A DNA stretch of 64,000 nt from contig NZ_QTUV01000005.1 of NCBI RefSeq assembly GCF_003435815.1, positions 126,501-190,500 of the forward strand, in the 5' to 3' direction. The position numbers and the translations under genes were made by a program. Under the pieces are notes generated by a model that had not been told where the DNA came from, did not search any database, and was given only the letters and a program-made list of their open reading frames with translations. This DNA comes from Dorea sp. AM10-31. GTDB taxonomy: Bacteria > Bacillota > Clostridia > Lachnospirales > Lachnospiraceae. Positions 43,206 to 52,078 of this stretch are shown one piece after another; positions within the stretch are counted from its first letter, which is position 1, and each line of letters begins with the position of its first letter.

Positions 43206-45014
43206 CTATCTCTTATACATCCAGTTCTGGAAATCGCTCTTCCGTCTCGCATAATGCTCCGCTTTCTTCTCATACATCCGCTGGTCTGCGAGCTTCGCAA
43301 TTTCACGGACAGACTCCCACTGCCGTTCATCACTCCAGACTGCTCCGCAGGAGACACTCATATGTGGCACTGTGTCACCGGACCAGTTATCCACAAGCAA
43401 ATCAAAATTCTGCTTAATAATCCCAAACTGTTCCTCATCTGTAAACAGGATTGTGACAAATTCATCGCCGCCGACACGGTAGACTTTTCCATAATCATCA
43501 AAGCTCTGTTTCATGCAGCCTGCAACACCGCAGAGCAACTCATCTCCGGCGGCATGTCCCAGCCGGTCATTGACCGCTTTCAGACCATTTACATCCGCAG
43601 TCAGATAAAGGAACTTCTTATCTGCTGTCAGTTCCTTTATATCCTGCTCATAGGCACGCCGGTTATAGCATCTTGTCAGCTCGTCTGTAGTGGATGACCG
43701 GAGCAGCTGCTCTTCTTTCCGTTTTTCATATTCAATACTTCGCACCGCAAATATTACACTCACCGGACGTTGTTCTTCATCCTGCTGAATCGCAATAAAC
43801 GACGCTTGGAACCAGCCAAGCGTTGTTCCTATAAAATCTCCGGATATATATTTCTCTCCTTCCATTCGTTCAGGAAGTGTATGCAGATCTACAAATTCTC
43901 CTGCTGCCTCCCGGTACTCTTCTGCGGTTCTATTTTCCAGAAGCGCACGCATACGCACATCTGCATCTTCATAATAACTTCCTTCTATATTTTCTTCACC
44001 GATTTCAGCTCCGCCATAACGCATGATCTTATTTTCCCTAAGTTTGATCACATACATACTGTGGTTGAGTCCTGCCATCGTTGCCAGCACTGCATACTGC
44101 TCTTCCTTTTCCCTGTTTATTCTCAATACTCTTGCGATCATAATCAGAAGTATAATCGTTGCAATAAGCAGATACAACATCACACTCAGCATTGCCACTG
44201 CATTACTTCCGTTAAGATGTGTCATATCGTATACCACTCCGACTGTATAGCCGTCGATATTCCGTGAAACACTTCTGCTCTTGCTGATTTTTAACTGTTT
44301 CAGTTTATTGCCAATCTTTCTGGAATCCGTTGCACCATAGATCTTTCCGCTTTTTGTGTCTGCTACATAGATGTCGATTCCTTCATACACCGGCATATTG
44401 CTGACAACGGATTTTATTTCATTTCGTTTCAGTTTTTCCAGAAGACGCACCGGCTCTACACCTACCTGGATCATACGGGTTCCTGCATCATTCCATGTGA
44501 TCGCATACATCATCTTCTTTCCTTCTGATGTATTCGGTGTCACATCCTGACACATCGTAAGCTTTTTATTTTTCAACATTGGTTTAAAATATGCGATCTG
44601 CTTGCCGGAGCTGAAATTATATCCGTAGTATTTCGGCACCGTTCCGCTGTAAACCTTACCGCTCTTATCAAACAGATGCACTTCATCGACAGACATCAGC
44701 TTCGCGATCTTCTGTAGTTCCGGCACATCATGCTCTGTCTTCTCATTTGCATCCAGAATATATGCTACCGCCTTTGCCCGCACCATATAATCTTCCTTCA
44801 ACGACTGGATCATCTCTTTTTCGTCATCTGTATTTCTCTCAATGATCCCTGCCACCTGATCCAGCAGAACTTCTGACGTATTCCTTATGTTCCGGTTATT
44901 TACATAATCAAGAAGCCGGTCTTCCAGAAATAACGCCGATATAAGAATAAAAATAATCAGACAGACCACTTTCATCCATTTTCTTTTTTTCACTTGCTTT
45001 TTTCCAAATCTCAT
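43206..45014 (-). CDS. Membrane-bound diguanylate cyclase (GGDEF) with extracellular sensor
   Basis: This 602-residue protein has a basic N-terminus, membrane helix 1 (about residues 14-30), an extracellular Cache-like sensor (about 35-270), membrane helix 2 (LSVMLYLLIATIILLIMIARVL, about 277-298), a PAS-like segment (about 310-430) and a C-terminal GGDEF domain (about 435-590). The active-site motif is intact (RVGGDEFVTILF), so it should make cyclic di-GMP. No EAL or HD-GYP domain is attached. In Firmicutes cyclic di-GMP often controls surface adhesins, which are plentiful in this window. A palindrome overlaps its promoter (45151-45168). Confidence 0.92.
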   Translation of the reverse strand: MRFGKKQVKKRKWMKVVCLIIFILISALFLEDRLLDYVNNRNIRNTSEVLLDQVAGIIERNTDDEKEMIQSLKEDYMVRAKAVAYILDANEKTEHDVPELQKIAKLMSVDEVHLFDKSGKVYSGTVPKYYGYNFSSGKQIAYFKPMLKNKKLTMCQDVTPNTSEGKKMMYAITWNDAGTRMIQVGVEPVRLLEKLKRNEIKSVVSNMPVYEGIDIYVADTKSGKIYGATDSRKIGNKLKQLKISKSRSVSRNIDGYTVGVVYDMTHLNGSNAVAMLSVMLYLLIATIILLIMIARVLRINREKEEQYAVLATMAGLNHSMYVIKLRENKIMRYGGAEIGEENIEGSYYEDADVRMRALLENRTAEEYREAAGEFVDLHTLPERMEGEKYISGDFIGTTLGWFQASFIAIQQDEEQRPVSVIFAVRSIEYEKRKEEQLLRSSTTDELTRCYNRRAYEQDIKELTADKKFLYLTADVNGLKAVNDRLGHAAGDELLCGVAGCMKQSFDDYGKVYRVGGDEFVTILFTDEEQFGIIKQNFDLLVDNWSGDTVPHMSVSCGAVWSDERQWESVREIAKLADQRMYEKKAEHYARRKSDFQNWMYKR

Positions 45015-45135
45015 ACTCTAACTTTCCATCCGTTATCTTTATTATCGGTCTTTTGTACATTTTACAATCACAGGTTCTTACATTCTCCATTGTCATAGCA
45101 AAAAGTAATTAATCTTCACAAACTAAGTCACTTTT

Positions 45136-45168
45136 ATTATAGCATAATTATTGTTATGGTCATAACAA
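45136..45168 (-). promoter_or_regulatory. GGDEF gene promoter with palindromic operator
   Basis: A TATAAT (45136-45141, minus strand) has its -35 region 17 bp upstream inside a palindrome of arms TTGTTATG and CATAACAA with a two-base centre (45151-45168). The -35 hexamer itself (TATGAC) is weak, which fits a regulated promoter. Confidence 0.55.
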
Positions 45169-45209
45169 AGATGGCAGATAATTTCTTGAATATCTTGCTA
45201 ATATATAGA

Positions 45210-45246
45210 AACGAGGTCCTTTACTTTACGTAAAGAACCCCGCTTT
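45210..45246 (-). terminator. Hairpin downstream of aminopeptidase P
   Basis: AGCGGGGTTCTTTAC pairs with GTAAAGGACCTCGTT around a short loop. The following T-run is weak. Confidence 0.6.
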
Positions 45247-45295
45247 GTTGAAAGATGTATAATGATTTATTCTAATTGTAATATGAAAAACTTTC

Positions 45296-47083
45296 TTAAA
45301 TCGCTCTTGTATATTTCTTCAGCCATTCTCTTTCCTCTTCGTTAAGATGTGGCGCAATTTTTTCATATACCAGTGCATGATAATCATTCAGAAGACGTTT
45401 CTCTTCTTCAGACATCATGTCCGCTTTGATTCCGTCAAGATCCATTGGTACGTATGTGATTGTCTCAAAGCAGAGGAATTCTCCATATTCATTCTTCTTC
45501 CATTCTTTTACAAGAAGTTCATTTTCCAGACGGACTCCGTGGGAACCTTCAATATAAATTCCCGGCTCATCTGTAATAACAATTCCCGGTTCAAACTGGT
45601 GAGTATCATTTTTGCGATATGCCCAGCGGAAATTTGTCGGTCCTTCATGGATATTTAGCAGGTAACCCATACCATGTCCGGTTCCATGATTAAAGTTCAA
45701 TGCTCTATCCCAGAACGGCTTTCTTGCCAGAATATCCAGATTCATTCCATTGCAGCCTTTTAACATTTTTGCGCTTGCAAGCTGGAGATTACTGATTGCT
45801 ACCAGTGTAAAGTGCTCTTTCATAATATTCGGGATCTCACCTAATACATAGGTTCTTGTAATATCTGTAGATCCTTCGTAGAATCCAGCTCCTGTATCTG
45901 TTAAGAATACATTTCCTTCTTTCAGCTCTACGTCTGTCTCTTTTGATGATGTGTAATGGCAAAGTGCTGCATGTTCTCCATATGCACTGATTGGTTCAAA
46001 ACTTGGACGGATGAAATTTCCCTGCTCTATACGCAATTCATCCAGCTTGTCAGATGCGCTCATCTCTGTAATCTTCATCTTACCTACATTTTCTTTTAAC
46101 CATTTCATAAAACGAACATGTGCAATGCTGTCTTTGATCTGTGCTTTACGGATATTTTCAATCTCTACCGGATTCTTAATTGCTTTAAAAAGAATCTCCG
46201 GATTGCGTGTGTCTACTTTTTTCATTTCTTCCGGAATGTTCTTATAAATTGCATAATTAGTCTTTGACGCATCCAGAAGTGCTGTATTTTCTATAGAAAG
46301 ATGTTTCATATCTTCATATATTGCATTATACGGATGAATTGTAACACCATCTTTTGCATAAATAGCTTTCATTTCATCAGATAATTTTCTCTCATCAATA
46401 TATAATAACATTTCATCCATTGTAATGACTGCATAAGACAATACCATTGGGAAGAAATCAATATCATTTCCACGCATGTTCAGAGTCCAGCAGATATCGT
46501 CCAGTGTTGTAAGAATATGTATATCTGCTCCTTCTTCTTTCATTACTTCACGGATTCTCTTTAATTTATCAGCTACGGATTCTCCTGCATATTTCTCCTC
46601 AAGAATAAATGCAGGCTCTTCAGAAAGTTTCGGGCGATCCTCCCAGAACTGATCTACCAGATCATATTCGTAAACAATTCCTCCGTTTTTCTTTCGAGCA
46701 ATTGTCTCATATCCAAGACCTTCTCCCATAGATACAACACGTCCATCAAATCCGATCACACCATTTTCCGGCAGGTGTTCTTCTAAATATTCTTCGATAG
46801 TCGGAACTCCCGGCTCACGCATTTTCATAAGCTCTACGGTTGTACCCTCCATCTGTTTTGCCGCCTGGATAAAATATCTTCCGTCTGTCCACATTCCTGC
46901 CCAGTCTTTTGAGATTACAGCTGTTCCTGCAGATCCGGAAAATCCAGTCATATATTTACGTGCCTTGAAATATTCTCCTACATACTCACTCTGATGAAAA
47001 TCTGCAGTTGGAATTACATAAAAGTCAATTCCTTTTTCTTCCATTAATTTTCTGAGACAACTAAGTCTTTCTTTTACTCCCAT
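45296..47083 (-). CDS. Aminopeptidase P family M24 peptidase
   Basis: This 595-residue cytosolic metallopeptidase releases an N-terminal residue preceding proline. It has two creatinase-like N-terminal domains (about 1-300) and an M24 catalytic domain whose metal ligands appear in order: LTDTGAGF and GSTDITRTY (two Asp), NHGTGHGMG (His), EPGIYIEGSHGVRLENE (two Glu). The length of about 595 is typical of the long, eukaryote-like three-domain form also common in Clostridia. It is 76 bases downstream of a POT peptide transporter, so uptake and hydrolysis of proline-containing peptides are probably coupled. Confidence 0.93.
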   Translation of the reverse strand: MGVKERLSCLRKLMEEKGIDFYVIPTADFHQSEYVGEYFKARKYMTGFSGSAGTAVISKDWAGMWTDGRYFIQAAKQMEGTTVELMKMREPGVPTIEEYLEEHLPENGVIGFDGRVVSMGEGLGYETIARKKNGGIVYEYDLVDQFWEDRPKLSEEPAFILEEKYAGESVADKLKRIREVMKEEGADIHILTTLDDICWTLNMRGNDIDFFPMVLSYAVITMDEMLLYIDERKLSDEMKAIYAKDGVTIHPYNAIYEDMKHLSIENTALLDASKTNYAIYKNIPEEMKKVDTRNPEILFKAIKNPVEIENIRKAQIKDSIAHVRFMKWLKENVGKMKITEMSASDKLDELRIEQGNFIRPSFEPISAYGEHAALCHYTSSKETDVELKEGNVFLTDTGAGFYEGSTDITRTYVLGEIPNIMKEHFTLVAISNLQLASAKMLKGCNGMNLDILARKPFWDRALNFNHGTGHGMGYLLNIHEGPTNFRWAYRKNDTHQFEPGIVITDEPGIYIEGSHGVRLENELLVKEWKKNEYGEFLCFETITYVPMDLDGIKADMMSEEEKRLLNDYHALVYEKIAPHLNEEEREWLKKYTRAI

Positions 47084-47159
47084 GAAACATACCTCTTTTC
47101 TGTTATATTACATGAGCTATATAATTCTGCACGAAATATATAGCTCATAAAATTCATTA

Positions 47160-48518
47160 TTAATCTACTAACGCGGATAATCGTTTGTCTAACGCGATCA
47201 TAATTGCTGCTGCCACAAAAGATACAACGGCAATTCCGATACATGCTGTCTTGAATGGAATATTTCCACCAAATAAGATTCCGTATACCGGACCGTAGCT
47301 CTTAGCTGCGATAAATGTTGCAAATCCCCACATAGACATCATCAGCGCCAGGTAACGGCTTGGGGAATATTTACTGATGAATGAATGTCCCAGTGGTGAG
47401 AAGAACATCTCTCCAAGTGTCAGAAGGAATGCGAATACGATCAGCCATAATACGCTTGCTTTGTGTCCGCCTCTTGCAATATCAATTACTGCATAGAAGA
47501 TGTATCCAAGTCCGATGATTGCAATTCCAAGTCCTGTCTTTCTGAACAGACTCATGTCTCCCTGCGGTCTTGCAGCCAGCTTTCTCCAGAGTGCTGCTGT
47601 CACAGGTCCTAAGATTACACAGAACATTGAGTTTGCTGCATCAAACCATGTAGATGGAACTTCATAGCCTGCAACTACCCAGTTCATGTTATCTGCCCAG
47701 TAATAATATACCGGAAGGTATCCAAGATACCAGAAGATCCAGAAAATAATGGAGAACAGAGATGCAATAAGGATCGCACCGATACGTTTTTTCTCAATCG
47801 TAGTAAGTGGCTCTTTTTTCGTCTCTTTTTTCTCTTCTACTGTTTTTTCTGCATCAATTGCAAGCTCTTCCTGTGTCTTTGTCTTCTTGAACGGACGTTT
47901 TCCAACATCTCCGAGGAAACGCCAGCATACGAAGAAATACCAGCATGCTCCAAGGAACATGATCAGTGCTGCAATTTTAAAGCAAGGAGCAAATCCTAAT
48001 ACTCCGTCTTTTGCAAATACATCTTTGTAAAGAATACCTACAAGGAAAGTACCTATGAATGCACCGACATTTACAAGTGTGTAACGCATAGCGAACGCCG
48101 GGTCCATCTGCTCTTTTTCAGTGATAACTCGTCCGATGATCGGTCCGTTTTTAAATAACGCAAGACCTAAACTTACAAGGAAGATCATGGCGTAAACACC
48201 AGTTGCTGTTGTTGCCACAGAACCCATGTAATATCCGACTCCGGCAATCATCATACCGACCGGTGTCGTATATTTTGCACCGATATAACGGTCAACTACG
48301 ATTCCTCCGAATAACGGAAGCAGATAAGAAAATGCGGTCAAGTTCGACTGCATATTTGCTGCAACAGTGTCGGACAGTCCAAGTCCTCCTGTTGCTACGG
48401 TTGCTGTTGCGAAAATCAGGATCAGTGAACGTCCCAGATAGTAAGACAGACGCTCAAAGATCTCGGTTGCGGCACATGTCCAGAATGCCGTAGGAAATCC
48501 CTTTTTCTTTGTCTCCAT
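47160..48518 (-). CDS. POT-family proton-coupled peptide transporter
   Basis: This 452-residue membrane protein has about 12-14 hydrophobic segments. The POT signature EIFERLSYYLGRSL (about residues 18-31; E-x-x-E-R motif) and the second block (GALIGRVI-like, MRYTLVNVGAFIG) identify a di-/tripeptide:proton symporter. A large cytosolic loop (about 200-240) is rich in Lys and Glu. It is the first gene before an aminopeptidase P in one transcription unit. Its leader has a small GCCGG/CCGGC hairpin but no recognisable riboswitch. Confidence 0.9.
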   Translation of the reverse strand: METKKKGFPTAFWTCAATEIFERLSYYLGRSLILIFATATVATGGLGLSDTVAANMQSNLTAFSYLLPLFGGIVVDRYIGAKYTTPVGMMIAGVGYYMGSVATTATGVYAMIFLVSLGLALFKNGPIIGRVITEKEQMDPAFAMRYTLVNVGAFIGTFLVGILYKDVFAKDGVLGFAPCFKIAALIMFLGACWYFFVCWRFLGDVGKRPFKKTKTQEELAIDAEKTVEEKKETKKEPLTTIEKKRIGAILIASLFSIIFWIFWYLGYLPVYYYWADNMNWVVAGYEVPSTWFDAANSMFCVILGPVTAALWRKLAARPQGDMSLFRKTGLGIAIIGLGYIFYAVIDIARGGHKASVLWLIVFAFLLTLGEMFFSPLGHSFISKYSPSRYLALMMSMWGFATFIAAKSYGPVYGILFGGNIPFKTACIGIAVVSFVAAAIMIALDKRLSALVD

Positions 48519-48662
48519 TTCTTTTTAACCTCTCTTTTCTCTTGTTACGCGCCGGTATTCCCCTCCCCGGCAGCTGATATAATTGATTTTATCGCTTTAA
48601 TCCGATAATTTCCAACATTGAAAACATATACCAAAAGAAGAAAAACTTATAGGTTAAAATAT

Positions 48663-49364
48663 TTACTTTTTCACACGCAACGTCCGCAGATACACCTTCT
48701 GTTCTGGCGTTATCCGGTAGCTCTCGATCGCTTTCTGGATTGTCTTATTGTGCGTCCACGTATCCATCCGCTTCTCTTCCAGATAAGGAATAATTGCTTC
48801 ATACTGCTTCGCCAGCGCAGTTGCAAAATACCAGGCACGCATCATGTTGACATAGTATTCTTCCGACCGGATAGCTGCAACTTTTTCCGGATATTCCAGC
48901 TTAAATTCATCTTCCAGATAATAGCGCATCAGCATATTTATCCCAAAACGGATCGTATAAGTATGCTCCGATTCCATCCAACGGTAAACCTCTTTAATGA
49001 ATAGATCCAGATGTTTCTTTACGATTTTCACGGCCAGAAGATCACAGGTCGCCCAGTTATCCACATAGGGAAGAAAACGATCCAGATCTTTTACACATTT
49101 TTCGTAATTTTTCCCCTGTTCCAGCAGAAGTCCATGTAAATTATTCTCTTCATAATACTGATGTGGCAATACTTCTACGAACTGTTTTGCTTCTTCTGTC
49201 TTTCCATACTTTTTTGCAAATGCACGTAGTGCCGGAGTCCTTACTCCGATCACACGCTCCGGATCTACCGTAGGCATCAGTTTCATATGGAAATCCCGAT
49301 ACCCGGTGTCCTGCATGGCAAAGAGTTCTTTTTGTATATTATCAATTACAGCCTTTTTATTCAT
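48663..49364 (-). CDS. DNA alkylation repair protein (AlkD-like)
   Basis: This 233-residue all-helical protein matches the AlkD/HEAT-like DNA glycosylase family: FHMKLMPTVDPERVIGVRTPALRAFAKKY at the N-terminus, and LPYVDNWATCDLLAVKI (about residues 105-121), the region containing the conserved WxxxD motif. AlkD removes bulky or positively charged alkylated bases. Its neighbours are unrelated, and it is probably monocistronic. Some family members in Clostridia are annotated only by similarity, so substrate range is open. Confidence 0.88.
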   Translation of the reverse strand: MNKKAVIDNIQKELFAMQDTGYRDFHMKLMPTVDPERVIGVRTPALRAFAKKYGKTEEAKQFVEVLPHQYYEENNLHGLLLEQGKNYEKCVKDLDRFLPYVDNWATCDLLAVKIVKKHLDLFIKEVYRWMESEHTYTIRFGINMLMRYYLEDEFKLEYPEKVAAIRSEEYYVNMMRAWYFATALAKQYEAIIPYLEEKRMDTWTHNKTIQKAIESYRITPEQKVYLRTLRVKK

Positions 49365-49397
49365 TTTATTTCCACCTCTTATTCATTGCATCTATTA

Positions 49398-49890
49398 TTT
49401 TCCACATTTTATTTCTTATTTATTTTGTAAGCCTCGATTTTGCTTTGCTCCATGCAGAATAAAGTTTCACAGATTTTCCGTTTACTTTTACCGTTTTATA
49501 AGTGCGGATTCTTACGTAATATTTCTTCTTTGCTTTTAACTTGAAAATCGCTTTGCTCACTGTTTTATTCTTCGTGATCGTCACGGTCTTTGCACCCTTG
49601 AACTTAGACGATGTTCCGTACTGCAACTGATATCCGGTCGTCTGTGTCGCCTGTTTTTTCCACTTCACTGTTAGCTTTTTCTTACCTGCTGTCAGTTTGG
49701 AAATGCTTGTTGTCTTCGGAACGATCTTAAATGTCTTCTTCACTGTTCCGCTGTAATTATTCTTCAGTGTGATCATTACAGTATAACTTCCGACATTCTT
49801 GCGTCCCTTCGCATACGCTATGGAATAATCTATTTTTGCAAGTGTCTTGCCTTTGCTGTTCTTTACTGTTACGGATGGTGTTTTCGTCTT
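49398..49890 (-). repeat. Direct repeat copy A (3' end of surface-protein gene)
   Basis: This segment is nearly identical, by eye, to 53920-54412 (offset 4522 bp). It covers the last about 150 codons of the LRR protein, its stop codon and some 20 bases beyond. The boundary with divergent sequence is sharp on the upstream side. Confidence 0.85.
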
Positions 49891-51864
49891 GCCGTCATAT
49901 ACATAACTATTTCCGGAAAGTTTTACATCTGCAATCTTTGCAATTGTTTTTGTTCCAATCACTTTCTTACATATCTTGCAACGCTCTTCTATCTTACCAT
50001 CCGTTTTTAAAGTTGCTTTTGTAAGAATATTTTCTGTCTGATGTCCTCCTGCACACGGATCTTCAGGATCCGGTGTCGGTATGGAACCTGCTTCGTCTGT
50101 AATTTTATCTGCAAAATCCGGCAGGATTTCCTCTTTAAATTCCTTCAGGAGCGAAGTTTTTACCCGGATGGTCAGATCTTTATGACATCCTTCAAATGCA
50201 CTGGAATAGATTCGCAAATACGGTGGTTGTTCTTCTTTTTCAAATACCACTTCTTTTAAAGCAGAACAATTTCTAAACACTTCATTATTGATAACCTGTA
50301 TTGTGTCCGGAAATGTCACTTTTACAAGAGACGAACATTCTTCAAATGCACTGTCGTAAATCGAAGACACCCCTGGCATCTCCACATTCTTTAAAGACTT
50401 GCATCCATAAAATGCATATTTTCCAATTTCCCGCACTTTTGAAGATAGTTTCACAGTTTCCAGATTTTCACAGTTTGTAAACATCCAGCTGTCAATCTCT
50501 TTTACATCTCCGCCTATGGTAATAGATTTGACTTTTTCTTTACACTTATCATCTGTTTCATTGCAAAGCGTATTCCATCCAAGCATCCCCTGATCTGTAA
50601 TAATCGTAAGCGCCCCTGTTTTTTCATCCAGTTTATAGCCTTTTGTCTCTAGTTCTTCATCACTGTCTTCTGCCCATTTTGCATATAGATTCCGGTCAAA
50701 ACCATTATCCGTACATTTCCTTACCCAGTCATAATTACTGGTATCTTTAATCAGACTGTCATAATATGCCGTCGGTTTATAACACCAGCCAAGGAATGTA
50801 TATCCCTTCCTCTTCGGTACATATTTCCCGATATCAAAGAAATTATCACTTTCCTGATCCAGTTCATAAGTGATCTGTCCTTTACCATCGATAGTCCCGC
50901 CATTTCCATGGAATGTGATGGTATCACCTTCCTCAAAAACCGGATACAGTTCCTCATCACCCCAGTTGTACGTTGCCTTTTCTATATTATTTTCCCAGTC
51001 AAATGTATAAACCGTGTCACTGCCATCTCGCTTCTTATCTGCGAAATACAATCCTCCGCTCCACTCTTTAAAATGAAATCCGGGTCTTACGATTGCCGGG
51101 AGTCTTATTTCCTGTTTTTCTCTTTTTATATAATAGCGATCCGGAAAATTTTTAGATTCTTCTTCCGTCACATCTTTATATGTCAGCAGATAATATGGCT
51201 CAAAGAAACAAAGCGTACAGCCGCTCCATGTATTCTCGACCGTATTTGCGACTGTAAGTCCTGCACTGTCTTTTACTTCACTTACAAAATCAAAGCCGCT
51301 CCCCCGGATCGCTTCCACAATGCATGGCAAACCTGTCTTGTTTCTGTAGCCTATAGGTGATATTGACATGATATCCATATCCACACTTTTTTTCACGGAC
51401 TCTGACAGTGAATTTTCACCCATTTTCCAGATATTATACGTATTCGTAAGCACCGGATCACTTGCATCTGTTATAATCTTGCTTGTATCCAGCTTGCTTC
51501 GTACCAGCTTGGAATCATAGGCACGCAGCTCTTCAAGTTCTAATCTTGCACGTAGCAATGTCAGTGTTACATAAGGAACGCCATCTGTTCTGGTATCATG
51601 TGTCACCTTAAGCTCCGGATCAATATAAAAATATTCATCCGGCATGATCAGATGCTTCGCATTTTCTGAATTATCATCTCCCATCAGATGCCCGATCTTC
51701 TCTGCGGAGATCTCATCTGCCTCCCGGACATTCTGCATCGATGCCTTTTCGTCCGCTTTTACTTCGCTCATTCCTGGCATTAATGACGCCATCATTGTAA
51801 TTGCAAGCACACCGCCAAGCACGCATTTGCCTAATCGTTCTATTTGTTTCTTTTTCATACGCAA
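49420..51864 (-). CDS. Secreted BspA-type LRR surface protein
   Basis: This 814-residue exported protein has a signal peptide (about residues 1-35), an unassigned N-terminal domain (about 60-320), an InlB-type B repeat (GYTFLGWCYKPTAYYDSL, about 350-370), LRR_5 repeats (about 445-575), a CxxC element (GGHQTENILTKATLKTDGKIEERCKIC), an Ig-like MBG-type domain and a C-terminal Fn3-like domain. The last 150 residues are nearly identical to those of the 1189-residue protein at 53942, indicating a shared, perhaps wall-binding module or recent gene conversion. No sortase signal is present. The second in-frame Met is also a possible start. Confidence 0.87.
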   Translation of the reverse strand: MRMKKKQIERLGKCVLGGVLAITMMASLMPGMSEVKADEKASMQNVREADEISAEKIGHLMGDDNSENAKHLIMPDEYFYIDPELKVTHDTRTDGVPYVTLTLLRARLELEELRAYDSKLVRSKLDTSKIITDASDPVLTNTYNIWKMGENSLSESVKKSVDMDIMSISPIGYRNKTGLPCIVEAIRGSGFDFVSEVKDSAGLTVANTVENTWSGCTLCFFEPYYLLTYKDVTEEESKNFPDRYYIKREKQEIRLPAIVRPGFHFKEWSGGLYFADKKRDGSDTVYTFDWENNIEKATYNWGDEELYPVFEEGDTITFHGNGGTIDGKGQITYELDQESDNFFDIGKYVPKRKGYTFLGWCYKPTAYYDSLIKDTSNYDWVRKCTDNGFDRNLYAKWAEDSDEELETKGYKLDEKTGALTIITDQGMLGWNTLCNETDDKCKEKVKSITIGGDVKEIDSWMFTNCENLETVKLSSKVREIGKYAFYGCKSLKNVEMPGVSSIYDSAFEECSSLVKVTFPDTIQVINNEVFRNCSALKEVVFEKEEQPPYLRIYSSAFEGCHKDLTIRVKTSLLKEFKEEILPDFADKITDEAGSIPTPDPEDPCAGGHQTENILTKATLKTDGKIEERCKICKKVIGTKTIAKIADVKLSGNSYVYDGKTKTPSVTVKNSKGKTLAKIDYSIAYAKGRKNVGSYTVMITLKNNYSGTVKKTFKIVPKTTSISKLTAGKKKLTVKWKKQATQTTGYQLQYGTSSKFKGAKTVTITKNKTVSKAIFKLKAKKKYYVRIRTYKTVKVNGKSVKLYSAWSKAKSRLTK

Positions 51865-52078
51865 AACCTCACTTTTTGTTTCTACATAATTTTCCTGTTT
51901 TCATTATATCAAGCCGGATTTTTTCTATCTACTGTATTTCCTTTCTGGCAATGCCAATTTGGAAACTATTCTGTTGTAAATAAGATTATCTATTGTATAC
52001 TGAAAATAACTACAATATCAGGAGCTGTATTTCTCGGAAAACAGCAATATAATTATCAATTTATCGGAGGAATCGCAT

